From Fuerstiella sp. (lineage in GTDB: Bacteria > Planctomycetota > Planctomycetia > Planctomycetales > Planctomycetaceae): 64,000 nucleotides of DNA. The notes beneath the pieces were generated by a model. The model made no database searches. It was given only the letters and a program-made list of their open reading frames with translations, and was not told the DNA's origin. A program made the position numbers and the translations under genes. The number at the start of each line of letters is the position of its first letter. The first letter of the stretch is position 1. Location: contig JALHMY010000005.1 of NCBI GenBank assembly GCA_022843805.1, positions 103,458 through 167,457 of the forward strand, given 5' to 3'. Below, piece after piece: positions 9,193 to 17,565 of the stretch.

Positions 9193-10203
9193 CTACCGCT
9201 GGTGCCCAGGTTTTGCCGCCGGAAATTCAGTTCCATCGGCACTGAGCAATTGTGAATTGGTCAGAGAATCGCCAAAGCGTTCAAAATCACGGAACGTCCA
9301 GACGACGTGTTTCGCTCTGTTGACTTCAATCAGCTGAGGATTCTCCGGACCGGCGTGGCAGTTATTGATCAGCAGATTGCCGTTCGGCAAAATCTGAAGT
9401 GATGTGACCCATGCCAGCTGAATGCCCGGAAGTTCGTTCTGGTGCAGGCTCCAGACAACCTGACCGGCCGGTGTGACCTCAATGACTGAATGTCCATTTC
9501 CTGTTCCAATCAGAGTATTTCCGGTCCCAAGCCGGATCGCAGAAAAGCACTGATTGCCAAACGCTGTGACTCCATGTCCAGGCGCAGCCGTTCGGCCGAA
9601 AAGAGGAATCGAATATTCCCAGACGGTTTGCCCTTCCGTTCCGTACTCGCGGACCAGCCCTTCCGCTTCATGGCAAACCAGATAGTTTCCTGATTCCAGA
9701 CGACGGACCAGTCGAGTGTCATGGTGAGCGTCAGATTTGGTAACTTTGAGAGGAATTTCAGTGACGATCTGACCGGCAGAATCAACCTCAATGATTCGGC
9801 TGCGACCGGATTCCGCAATCATTGTGTGGCCGTTCGGAAGTCGCTGAAACGCATGAATTTCAATGCGTTTTCCCTGGTTTCCAGGTGCGGTTGACGCTTC
9901 GTACTGCCAAAGGATTTGGTTCGATTTCGGATCAACCTCAATGACGTGAGTCCATGTATCCTGAAAGAGAATATTGCCACCGGGAAGGACGTGCAGATCA
10001 TGCAGAGGCCCGATTGCGTGTGACCACTCCGTCGTTCCGTCTTCACGGATGAAGGCAATTTGCTTTTTGGACGAATCTGCAGCAATAAATCGACGAGAGG
10101 CGGAGGTATTGCTGGCCGCCATCGGTTCAGCGGCCGACGACCAGCAAGTTAGCAGCAGAGCAAAAACAATGCGAAATACTGCCTGCCGTGTGAAAGAATT
10201 CAT
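9193..10203 (-). CDS. Secreted beta-propeller (PQQ-like repeat) protein
   Basis: 336 residues with an N-terminal signal peptide (about 1-25, ending SSAAE). The body is a series of short blade-like repeats such as ILWQYEA, VWSLHQN and VVWTFRDF, each preceded by GNTLIGTGNGHSVIEV-like strands, as in PQQ-type or arylsulfotransferase-type propellers. The PQQ cofactor site itself is not evident, so the name describes the fold only. No enzymatic residues could be assigned. It lies immediately upstream of dapF in the same direction. The protein is probably periplasmic or exported; function unknown. Confidence 0.8.
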   Translation of the reverse strand: MNSFTRQAVFRIVFALLLTCWSSAAEPMAASNTSASRRFIAADSSKKQIAFIREDGTTEWSHAIGPLHDLHVLPGGNILFQDTWTHVIEVDPKSNQILWQYEASTAPGNQGKRIEIHAFQRLPNGHTMIAESGRSRIIEVDSAGQIVTEIPLKVTKSDAHHDTRLVRRLESGNYLVCHEAEGLVREYGTEGQTVWEYSIPLFGRTAAPGHGVTAFGNQCFSAIRLGTGNTLIGTGNGHSVIEVTPAGQVVWSLHQNELPGIQLAWVTSLQILPNGNLLINNCHAGPENPQLIEVNRAKHVVWTFRDFERFGDSLTNSQLLSADGTEFPAAKPGHQR

Positions 10204-10418
10204 CAGACTGATTTCCTGAGAGTATCAGAAGACTTGATCAAAATATTGTGCAGACGGTTGATGCACAATAATTGCATCCGGCAAATTAATTTTACAGGCA
10301 GAATTCTCAGTGATGTGTCAGGGATTGTCTGTCCGCTTAGCGATTGTATTCGTGCCCCATATAAGAGGAGCATCGTGAATCCCGGCGGCAAAATCTCAGT
10401 TTCGGGTGATGACCAGCA

Positions 10419-11039
10419 ATGAGCGAGACGTTGACGATTTTCTGCACCGGTTGCTCTGCCAAATTGCGACTGAAGATTAATGCACCGGTTCCCAGAGGCA
10501 AAACGATTACGTGTCCGAAATGCCAGGCAGTTGTCGAAATTAGCAGGGCAGCTGCGGAGTCTTCTGCGGAGTCTGCGAATTTGCCACGATCTCCAGCGGC
10601 GCCAGCAGGTTCGTTTCCCGTGTCTTCGTCGCCATCTTCGTTAAAAAAGAAGAACCAGGCTGAAGCAGCGACAAAGGCCAAAGTGCCTGCAAAGCCAGTT
10701 CAGGAGAATAAGAAAGGCCCCGTTCCCGGCAGGCGAAAACCGACTCGAAAAACAGACCGATCAGGCCAGTCAGAATGGTCTGAAGACGACGAGGAAGTGG
10801 AAGAAGGTGTGGATGTCATTGACATTGCGGATGTTCCGGGAGCGACTGTATCTGGGGCACCGACAACCGGAACAAAGCCATGGACTCCGGACCAGGCGTA
10901 TCCGCCGGAGATCTGGCAGGAAGCCCAGTCTCGCTGGAATGCCATGCCAGCCGAGCAGCGTCAGAAGTTGATAGACGATGTCCGGGCGGAAATTGTGGAG
11001 GAAGACAAGTCCATACAGGAGGTGGCTCCGAAGGCTTGA
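10419..11039 (+). CDS. Zinc-ribbon protein with charged low-complexity tail
   Basis: 206 residues. The N-terminus carries two CxxC pairs (Cys9/Cys12 and Cys32/Cys35), a zinc-ribbon arrangement like those in planctomycete and myxobacterial regulatory proteins. The middle (about 45-130) is low-complexity, rich in Ala, Ser, Lys and Glu, with an acidic run (EDDEEVEEG). The C-terminal 50 residues look like a small folded domain with RWNAMPAEQRQKLIDDVR. No membrane segment is seen. No start-site alternative looks better than the ATG at 10419. Function unknown; nucleic-acid or protein binding through the ribbon is only a guess. Confidence 0.7.
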   Translation: MSETLTIFCTGCSAKLRLKINAPVPRGKTITCPKCQAVVEISRAAAESSAESANLPRSPAAPAGSFPVSSSPSSLKKKNQAEAATKAKVPAKPVQENKKGPVPGRRKPTRKTDRSGQSEWSEDDEEVEEGVDVIDIADVPGATVSGAPTTGTKPWTPDQAYPPEIWQEAQSRWNAMPAEQRQKLIDDVRAEIVEEDKSIQEVAPKA

Positions 11040-11138
11040 ATTGTCGTGGCTCTGCTCGCCGCGGCTGCAAACATCTTCCTGCCTCTGTCGAACCCCTTCT
11101 TTTTCTTCAGTGGTCTTGCTTCCGCGTATCGCCTGGGT

Positions 11139-12308
11139 TCACATTTGTCGGCTTAACAGTCGGCGCGATGACAAAAAATCGATCGGCAGAGATGTTTGTC
11201 CGTTCGTCACAAGATCGGCAACCGCTTCACCCAGCACACTTGTGAATTTGAAGCCATGGCCTGAAAAGCCCGCCGCCACAACTACTGGTACATGAGTCAG
11301 GCGGTCCAGCAGAAAGTGACTGTCAGGGCTCATGGAATACATGCAGACCGCTGAACGGGTCGCGGTTCCCAATACGCCGCTGAGGCACCGATTCGCATAA
11401 TCACTGACTCCGATCCCTTCTTCTGAGCGAACCATCCGGTCGACAGATGACGGGTCGGCGACAAAATCTCCGCCGGTATGTTCTGCAAGTTTGACTGTCC
11501 GGCCGTCGACGCTGGGGAATCCGTAAAACTGGCGGCCGCTGCCCGGGAATTCAAACAGATGAGCGGGTGCCTGGGTAGGATCGGCCCACGCAGAATTCGA
11601 TATTGGATGCCAGTAGAGGATCTTCCTTTTGACCTGAATCCATTCTTTGTATTCCGGTAAAAGTTGTCCTGTCCATGCTCCTGCTGTTACCACTGCACAG
11701 GCCGCTGAGTACGTGCCTTCTGATGTCCTGACCGTGACGTTGTTGCTGCCGAACTGGACATCCTTAATTGCTTCGTTGAAAGCAAACTGTGCTCCATGAC
11801 CGGCCGCATCGTGTAAATGAGCGGCCACACATCGTTCGGCCCAAAGGAACCCGGCATCCGGCTCAAACACCGTTTCGAGTTCGTCAGATATCCGTAGCAT
11901 GGGAAAGCGCCGAACGGCTTCGGCAGCCGTCATGGATTCCAGTGTCAGCTGATGCTGCTGAGCTGACTGTCGAGCTCCTGTGATGACTTCTCCCGTCGAC
12001 GGCCCGGCCAGCAGCAGTCCGCATCGAACGAATAACTTCTGTTCTTCGAGACTCCGTGATTCCTCTGTTAGATGAGAAAGTTCATCCCAGAGCTGATATG
12101 CGCGTTTCAGCAGGGGTACATAATCCGGATGTTCAAAGTAGGCTTTGCGAATGATCCTGGTTTCGCCATGAGAACTTCCCTGATCGTGCGGCGGCGAAAA
12201 GCGATCAATCGCGAGCACTCGTAGTCCTCGTCGAGCCAGATGGCAGGTCGATGCAGAACCAAAACCGCCGCATCCAAGCACGATGACATCAAATGTGGAA
12301 TCGGACAT
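11139..12308 (-). CDS. FAD-dependent oxidase, sarcosine/N-methyltryptophan oxidase type
   Basis: 389 residues from the ATG at 12308 (a GTG two codons upstream is possible). The N-terminus is a Rossmann FAD-binding motif, VIVLGCGGFGSASTCHLA, followed by DQGSSHGETRIIRKAY, typical of monomeric sarcosine oxidases and SolA. The cysteine expected to hold FAD covalently is in CMYSMSPD (Cys322), and the C-terminal AAGFSGHGFK motif is intact. The family demethylates N-methyl amino acids, giving formaldehyde and hydrogen peroxide; the exact substrate cannot be told. It stands alone, with a repeat element upstream. Confidence 0.92.
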   Translation of the reverse strand: MSDSTFDVIVLGCGGFGSASTCHLARRGLRVLAIDRFSPPHDQGSSHGETRIIRKAYFEHPDYVPLLKRAYQLWDELSHLTEESRSLEEQKLFVRCGLLLAGPSTGEVITGARQSAQQHQLTLESMTAAEAVRRFPMLRISDELETVFEPDAGFLWAERCVAAHLHDAAGHGAQFAFNEAIKDVQFGSNNVTVRTSEGTYSAACAVVTAGAWTGQLLPEYKEWIQVKRKILYWHPISNSAWADPTQAPAHLFEFPGSGRQFYGFPSVDGRTVKLAEHTGGDFVADPSSVDRMVRSEEGIGVSDYANRCLSGVLGTATRSAVCMYSMSPDSHFLLDRLTHVPVVVAAGFSGHGFKFTSVLGEAVADLVTNGQTSLPIDFLSSRRLLSRQM

Positions 12309-12414
12309 AATCACCCGCTTGAATGCTTTGCTTTACGTACGCCTGCCACCGGCGATCGCCGATCGAGAAAATGTTCACCGTCACGAATCTTATAAACACT
12401 GTTCCGCTGATGCA

Positions 12415-12571
12415 CCCACGTAGGCGAGTCTCTCCGAGACTCGCATTTGAAACGCCTGTCCGAGCCTTTCGGAGAGATGCGAGTATTCGCGAGTGCCGCA
12501 GAGACATGATATTCGCGAGTGTTGCAGAGACGCGGGGGTGCGCGAGTCTCGGAGAGACTCGCCTACGTGGG
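12415..12571. repeat. Interspersed repeat family A, copy 1 (30-base perfect terminal inverted repeat)
   Basis: The ends (12415-12444 and 12542-12571) are perfect 30-base inverted repeats starting CCCACGTAGG. Each end is itself a hairpin, arms GCGAGTCTC and GAGACTCGC around TCC. The interior holds degraded direct repeats of ATTCGCGAGTG-like units. Related copies lie at 61191, 62838 and 63459. The right end runs into the neighbouring gene and supplies its stop codon (12563-12565). Confidence 0.93.
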
Positions 12572-13828
12572 GGCACCCCGTAACCAGTCTTCGGCGGTCT
12601 CGCAAATCCGTACCATTTCGTGGCGGTCAAATTCTGCGATGGGGATTGAAAGCACATGTTCTTCAAGCCAGATTGCATCCGCAGTCCACGCTTGATTGCT
12701 GTGCTGTCGTACCAGCGGATGGACGGGCCAGTGTATCGAACAAAAGATCGCTCGCTCGGCCAGAAAGGATTTTAAAGAATCGCGGTCCGACTGGTTCTTT
12801 AGAACAATATTATGAAGCAATGGCACCTCGTCATTGCGAAAACTCACCAGCGGTTCACCTGCCGGAAAATGATTTCGCAGATACTGTTCATTTTGCTGAC
12901 GCTGTAACGCACTGGTGACGAGGTCATACTGCGCCATCGCGGCCATCGACTGACTGCTCATGTCTGCGATCGGTGTTTCCCGATCCTGCATGTTTTCCGC
13001 TTCCCGTAAATCTCGCCAGTCCCGGGCATTGCGACGCAGCCATGCGGGCAGGTTGCGGCTGGGCTCATAGACGGGGTGATATTCTCCGTAAATAAATCCT
13101 CCGTCAGCAATGCGGAAAACCTTTCGCAGACTGCCAAAGCCGAAATGCCCGGAAGCTGGTTCCGATGGAATCAGTACATGAGAATCGTCTTCCAGCAGTA
13201 TAGCGCCTGCCGGCACTTCCGGCGGGAAATTCCTGTGCCCAAAGTAGTGGATGTATAACAGAACGTCACCCGGTTCGATTTCCGGGTATTCGCACTGCAG
13301 CTTCGGATTCACTGGATAAAACAGAAGCTCAATATCCGGTAAACGTCGAACCACCGTATCAATGAGCGACCAGCAGCAAAACGTGGGCAGCCAGATTCGG
13401 CGAACATCCATTCGAGCACGGACAACGTTTTCCATCAGCCATGCAAAAGCCGCCCGGCCGGTGCAAAACCACGTCCGGTCCGATTGTCTGGGTGGCAACC
13501 TGCTGGCGATCAGCCGATTTCCCTGACTGAACCATTCCTGTTCAAATTGTAGAGGTTCCAGTCGGTTAATTAAGAGATTGCTGAATCGCGGATCTGCCCG
13601 GAGCTCAGCCAGAATACGATTTGCTTCCTGGACCAGTGTGCCGGGCTGCATTATACGGAAATCACCGGTGAGCTCGAACAGTTTCTCCTGTTCATACCAG
13701 ATAACATATCGGTACTGATGTTCAAGAAAATAGGATGTTGCAGGTTCTGTCACAACGCGAAAAACCGGCTCCAGCAGGTTCTTTAGCCAGCAGTAAACGT
13801 CATGGTCAGATTGCAGCGAAAAAGTCAT
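12563..13828 (-). CDS. Divergent DegT/DnrJ-type PLP aminotransferase-like protein
   Basis: 421 residues. An N-terminal region of about 115 residues is unlike known folds to my eye. From about 120 on the order of motifs follows the DegT/DnrJ family: TGRAAFAWLMENV, IWLPTFCCWSLID, the strand VLLYIHYFGH, an acidic pair at 213-214 (LLEDDSHV) and GSLRKVFRIADGGFIYG, where Lys236 would hold pyridoxal phosphate. The similarity is distant, so enzymatic activity is not certain. The neighbours alkA and wbqC lie in the same direction, and a WbqC partner supports a role in surface-glycan or lipid-sugar modification. The final codons GCC-CCC-ACG and stop TAG come from the end of a family A repeat, so the native C-terminus may have been altered. 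Confidence 0.75.
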   Translation of the reverse strand: MTFSLQSDHDVYCWLKNLLEPVFRVVTEPATSYFLEHQYRYVIWYEQEKLFELTGDFRIMQPGTLVQEANRILAELRADPRFSNLLINRLEPLQFEQEWFSQGNRLIASRLPPRQSDRTWFCTGRAAFAWLMENVVRARMDVRRIWLPTFCCWSLIDTVVRRLPDIELLFYPVNPKLQCEYPEIEPGDVLLYIHYFGHRNFPPEVPAGAILLEDDSHVLIPSEPASGHFGFGSLRKVFRIADGGFIYGEYHPVYEPSRNLPAWLRRNARDWRDLREAENMQDRETPIADMSSQSMAAMAQYDLVTSALQRQQNEQYLRNHFPAGEPLVSFRNDEVPLLHNIVLKNQSDRDSLKSFLAERAIFCSIHWPVHPLVRQHSNQAWTADAIWLEEHVLSIPIAEFDRHEMVRICETAEDWLRGAPT

Positions 13829-13881
13829 CAGACGGCTTGTTCAGATGGCCTGGAGGGCAGGGGAGGGGACGGAGAATCGGA

Positions 13882-14607
13882 TCAGGAGGACACCAGAGAA
13901 TAATTCGGCAGAAGTTTTTGTATTTGCTCGGGCGAATTCCACATCATCACATCCAGAATGGAAAGTCCTGGAGTAAAAGTGGGTGCCTTCTGATCGTATG
14001 GCGTCAGATCGGGTTCAAGAAACAGCAGTTCAATTCCTGCTTTGCAAAAACCGGCTGCATCAAAGATCTCACGACCGCCTGGCGGATTGATGTAAGTTTT
14101 CGCATTGACGGCAATCGCTGTCTGCAATGCCCATTCACCGGGGTCCGAAATTCCGTCAGGATTCAGGTTCATTTCTGAATAGACCTGACATTGAAAAGGC
14201 AGCTGAAGATACTGGCACGTTTCTTTAAGAAGGTGAATAAGCAACGGTGACAGCCGGGCAGAATCCGGGGCAGAGCTGACTGTTGTGTGGAACCATTCTT
14301 TGACCGAATGAAAGAACGGTGCGCGTCGGCGTTCATAGACATCAAGGTTTTGCAGCAGTTCGGTGGCCCAGTTCTGTCTCGGATCGATCTGTATGTCGCG
14401 GATTGCGGTTTCCCGAGGCGCATGAATGACTGGAACGCGAACATATTTCCAGGAATCGGTGCCATCCGATAAAACTCGATTTCGATTCACCCATCCTCGG
14501 CGAATGTACTGAGGTGTATCAAAGACAATCCAGAGGTCGGTCGCTCTGATCAGGTTGAAGTAGCCGATATAGGGGAAGAAGTAAGGCTGCATCATTCCGA
14601 GTCGCAA
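13882..14607 (-). CDS. WbqC-like family protein
   Basis: 241 residues, full length for the family. The N-terminus MMQPYFFPYIGYFNLI and the following FDTPQYIRRGWVNRNRV are the hallmark of the WbqC family, whose members are found in O-antigen and other surface-polysaccharide clusters; the biochemical role of the family is poorly defined. The start lies 7 bases after the stop of alkA and the gene is followed by the aminotransferase-like gene, so the three are probably one operon. No membrane segment or signal peptide. Confidence 0.9.
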   Translation of the reverse strand: MRLGMMQPYFFPYIGYFNLIRATDLWIVFDTPQYIRRGWVNRNRVLSDGTDSWKYVRVPVIHAPRETAIRDIQIDPRQNWATELLQNLDVYERRRAPFFHSVKEWFHTTVSSAPDSARLSPLLIHLLKETCQYLQLPFQCQVYSEMNLNPDGISDPGEWALQTAIAVNAKTYINPPGGREIFDAAGFCKAGIELLFLEPDLTPYDQKAPTFTPGLSILDVMMWNSPEQIQKLLPNYSLVSS

Positions 14608-14614
14608 TGCTTCC

Positions 14615-15307
14615 TCAGCTTTCCGATTCGGGGTTGCTGAATTCTGTGCTGGCAGAGGAAATCAACGGCAGTTCGAGCGATCGCCAGAGATACCATGACG
14701 CAACACTGCGCCAGGGAGCCCATGCTTCGGCAATCTCAAGAAGCTGGTTTCGATGGGGCTTTCCTGTCAGGCTGTATAAGCGAATGATCGCATTCCGCAG
14801 GCCCAGATCATCCGGAGCGAAGATATCGGCACGACCGAGGCTGAACATCAGGAACATCTGGGCCGTCCAGCGTCCGATGCCTTTGACCTGAACGAGTTCT
14901 GCAATGGCGCTCTCATCGTCGGCCAGTGCAATCCGTCGGAAGTTTACGGTCCCGTTGCGGGTACATTCAGTCAAATGTCGGATGTACCCGCGTTTCTGCT
15001 GCGAAATTCCGACGGCCTGCAGCTGTTCATCAGACAGGCCTTCTATGGAAGCCGCCTGAATGCGACCACCTGGCAGCAGGCCCTGCAGTCGGGCCCGAAT
15101 CGTTCGGGCAGCTGCGGTGGAGATTTGCTGGGAAATAATCGAACGGACCAGCATTTCATAGCCGCCACTGCGAGGACGCAGGGAGAACTGTCCGATTTGC
15201 TCAATAACACCGCCCAGCAGTTTGTCGCGCCGTTTCAGGCTGCGGCAGGCCGTGACTATCTGGTCAGGATCACTGAGTGGTTTCCTGTTCGCCATAGCGT
15301 TGTGCAT
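14615..15307 (-). CDS. DNA-3-methyladenine glycosylase II family (HhH-GPD)
   Basis: 230 residues. It should remove alkylated bases from DNA in base-excision repair. The helix-hairpin-helix VKGIGRWTAQMFLMF and the downstream catalytic aspartate region FAPDDLGLRNAI are both present, in the spacing seen in AlkA-type glycosylases; SIISQQISTAAARTI is the characteristic first helix. The protein lacks the extra N-terminal domain of E. coli AlkA, so it belongs to the shorter class. It is the first gene of a likely operon with wbqC-like and aminotransferase-like genes, an unexpected mix of functions. Confidence 0.93.
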   Translation of the reverse strand: MHNAMANRKPLSDPDQIVTACRSLKRRDKLLGGVIEQIGQFSLRPRSGGYEMLVRSIISQQISTAAARTIRARLQGLLPGGRIQAASIEGLSDEQLQAVGISQQKRGYIRHLTECTRNGTVNFRRIALADDESAIAELVQVKGIGRWTAQMFLMFSLGRADIFAPDDLGLRNAIIRLYSLTGKPHRNQLLEIAEAWAPWRSVASWYLWRSLELPLISSASTEFSNPESES

Positions 15308-15397
15308 TCCTGCAGCAGAATTCAGGAAGAATCGGCCGGAGTTCTGGGATGATGACAGGATGGCGACTACAATCGTCGGTCCGGCACCTTCACGATT

Positions 15398-15427
15398 TCC
15401 CGGACGTCATTATCCCGGACGTCATTA
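15398..15427. repeat. Perfect 15-base tandem repeat upstream of thioesterase gene
   Basis: Two perfect copies of TCCCGGACGTCATTA stand head to tail, ending 9 bases before the ATG at 15437. The position, between divergent genes, would suit a protein-binding site or influence on translation. No such function is proven. Confidence 0.75.
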
Positions 15428-15436
15428 ACAAGTGTA

Positions 15437-15889
15437 ATGGACTCAATGGCTTCTTCCTACCAGACAACGCGGCGAGTGGAATTTTGCGAAACCGATATGG
15501 CCGGTATCGTACATTTTTCAAATTTCTATAGATGGATGGAACAGGCTGAACACGCCTTTTTTCGTTCGCTGGGTCTGACAATCGTCAATCACCAGCCGGA
15601 TGGGACAACTTTCGGATGGCCCCGAGTTTTTGCTCAGTGCCGGTTCGAATCGCCAGCCTGCTATGAAGACCTGATTCAGGTCCTTCTGACGGTTCAGCGA
15701 ATCGGAGTGAAGTCACTGACGTACGATGTGGTGTTTTCCATTGGAGACAGGATCGTGGCGCGGGGTTCCATGAAGACTGTATGCTGCGTTGTGCGGCCGG
15801 GACAGCCGCTTCAGTCAATCGAAATCCCCGACGAATACACCTCAAAGCTGCATGAATATTCAGCCAGTACTGACGTCAGAATCCAGTGA
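15437..15889 (+). CDS. Acyl-CoA thioesterase, YbgC/4-hydroxybenzoyl-CoA thioesterase type
   Basis: 150 residues; the start may instead be the ATG three codons downstream (15446). The hot-dog fold signature is clear: VEFCETDMAGIVHFSNFYRWMEQ, in which the Asp of ETDMAG is the catalytic residue in this subfamily. Such enzymes hydrolyse acyl-CoA or acyl-ACP thioesters in the cytoplasm. No clear Shine-Dalgarno sequence precedes either start; a tandem 15-base repeat stands just upstream. The gene is followed after 24 bases by a LolD-type ATPase in the same direction. Confidence 0.9.
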   Translation: MDSMASSYQTTRRVEFCETDMAGIVHFSNFYRWMEQAEHAFFRSLGLTIVNHQPDGTTFGWPRVFAQCRFESPACYEDLIQVLLTVQRIGVKSLTYDVVFSIGDRIVARGSMKTVCCVVRPGQPLQSIEIPDEYTSKLHEYSASTDVRIQ

Positions 15890-15913
15890 AGATTTTGTTG
15901 GAAAGTTGATTCA

Positions 15914-16618
15914 ATGCCTATTGTTCTGCAGATGCATGGGGTTTCCCGCACGTTTCAGTCGGGAGGGGAGCCGATTAATATCCTGAAGAACGTCAGCCTG
16001 CGAGTTTCTTCCGGCGATGCGCTGGCAATCCGGGGACCTTCCGGATGTGGCAAGACAACGCTTCTTCACATCGCCGGAACACTCGATAAGCCGACATCCG
16101 GAATTGTCGAAATCCTGGGCGAGAACCCCTGGACGCTGACTTCGGACCGACTCGCTTCCTTTCGAAACCAGTATATCGGCTTCATTTTTCAGGAACATCA
16201 GTTACTGCCACAGTGCAGCGTGCTTGAAAATGTACTCCTGCCAACGCTCGCCGGCTTTACCACAGAAGAACATCCTCGCCAGCGAGCCATGGAACTGCTG
16301 ACCCGAGTTGGTCTGCAGCATCGGCTCAGTCATCGCCCATCCCGGCTTTCCGGAGGTGAACGTCAGCGTGTGGCCGTGTGTCGGGCTCTGATCAATCGGC
16401 CGTCATTGCTGCTGGCCGATGAGCCTACCGGAAATCTGGATCCCACAACCGCTGCAGCGATCGGTCAGCTGCTGCTGGAAGTTGCCGCCGAACAGCAGAC
16501 GGCTCTGCTGTGCGTGACCCACAGCGATGAACTGGCAGGTAAATTTCCCGGAACAGTGACATTAGACAACGGCAACATGACGTTCTCGTCAGCGGCCGCT
16601 GTCCAGCCAGCCACATAG
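15914..16618 (+). CDS. ABC transporter ATP-binding protein, LolD/MacB type
   Basis: 234 residues. Walker A GPSGCGKT (41-48), Q-loop region FIFQEHQLLP (90-99), signature LSGGERQRV (145-153) and Walker B LLLADE (165-170) with the following PTGNLD are all intact. The latter and the length are typical of LolD and related MacB/FtsE-like ATPases that drive lipoprotein release or efflux. The membrane partner is not next to it, as the gene is followed by a convergent sigma factor; the permease must be encoded elsewhere. The substrate is therefore unknown. Confidence 0.92.
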   Translation: MPIVLQMHGVSRTFQSGGEPINILKNVSLRVSSGDALAIRGPSGCGKTTLLHIAGTLDKPTSGIVEILGENPWTLTSDRLASFRNQYIGFIFQEHQLLPQCSVLENVLLPTLAGFTTEEHPRQRAMELLTRVGLQHRLSHRPSRLSGGERQRVAVCRALINRPSLLLADEPTGNLDPTTAAAIGQLLLEVAAEQQTALLCVTHSDELAGKFPGTVTLDNGNMTFSSAAAVQPAT

Positions 16619-16619
16619 T

Positions 16620-16638
16620 AACCCGTTAAAGGCGGGTT
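16620..16638. terminator. Possible bidirectional terminator
   Basis: A short hairpin with arms AACCCG (16620-16625) and CGGGTT (16633-16638) around a seven-base loop lies between two convergent genes. The stem is short and followed only by a few T residues, so this is a modest candidate. Confidence 0.4.
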
Positions 16639-16641
16639 TCG

Positions 16642-17400
16642 TCAGGGGTTCTTCGTCTGCAGGAACCGAAACAGCTGGCGAATTTCGTCGTCAATTTCGT
16701 CCGCAGATGATGTCGTCTGGGCAATCTCTTCCCGCAGAATCTGTCGGTAACGTTTTCGCAGACGGTGCAGAGCAACTCGCACGGCTTCATCTGTCATTCC
16801 CATTTGTGCGGCGATCTCAGTCAGGGATTCTGTACCCGGTTGTTTTGACAGGTGAACTGAAAGCCTTTCAAAGACCGCTCCTCGTTCTGCCGACTCGTAT
16901 TCCTTTCGCAGCCGATTCAGTACCTGATCAAGCAGGGCGATGGCCCATTGTCGCTCAAACAGAGCTTCTGCCGTGGGGACTTTGCCGAGTTCTTTGGCAA
17001 GGCGGTTTTCAACGTCTGCATAGTCGAGTGACTCCGGCAGCGCTGAGCCACCTCGCTTAAGGGCTGTCCGGCGATCTCTTTCATTGCTGGCAAAGTGCTG
17101 AGCCGCAGCAAGCAGATAGGAGCGAAAACGACCACGCTCCGGACTAACGTCGGAAAATGCTTCTTTTGACAACAGGCTGGCAAACAATCCCTGAGTCAGA
17201 TCCTGCGCTTCATGCAGGTCTCGCGTCTGACGCCTCATAAAGGCGTACACGGGAAGCCAGTAGGCCCGGCAAAGTTCCTCAAGGGCCGCTCGTGCAGATG
17301 TGTCACTGATTCGTCGAGCCTGCAGGATCAGGCTCCATCGCGTTGTTGCAAAGTTTCGCGGGGGCCGAGCTGCGGGAGTCGTGGAAGAAGATGCGGTCAT
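16642..17400 (-). CDS. ECF-type RNA polymerase sigma factor (kinase-linked)
   Basis: 252 residues. The N-terminal TRWSLILQA and the stretch EAQDLTQGLFASLLSKE with RFRSYLLAAAQHFASNE mark region 2 of the large planctomycete ECF group; region 4 has GTESLTEIAAQMGMTDEAVRVALHRLRKRY, a clear helix-turn-helix. It is divergent from a Ser/Thr kinase gene (17566) across 165 bases, repeating the association seen at 1-5757. This form of sigma factor generally has no dedicated anti-sigma factor; regulation by the adjacent kinase is inference. Confidence 0.9.
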   Translation of the reverse strand: MTASSSTTPAARPPRNFATTRWSLILQARRISDTSARAALEELCRAYWLPVYAFMRRQTRDLHEAQDLTQGLFASLLSKEAFSDVSPERGRFRSYLLAAAQHFASNERDRRTALKRGGSALPESLDYADVENRLAKELGKVPTAEALFERQWAIALLDQVLNRLRKEYESAERGAVFERLSVHLSKQPGTESLTEIAAQMGMTDEAVRVALHRLRKRYRQILREEIAQTTSSADEIDDEIRQLFRFLQTKNP

Positions 17401-17565
17401 ATCCGGCTTTCAATCAAATTTCCGGATTTTCCCGGTAACGTTCGCCGTGAGCTGCTTCTCCTGATAATAGACCTGTCTTCACGAGACCGCAACGGCAGAA
17501 GCGTTTCAGCCGCATGGACCGTGCAAAGTCAGGCTGGCCGACCTGAAAAACTTCGGGAGTACCTC

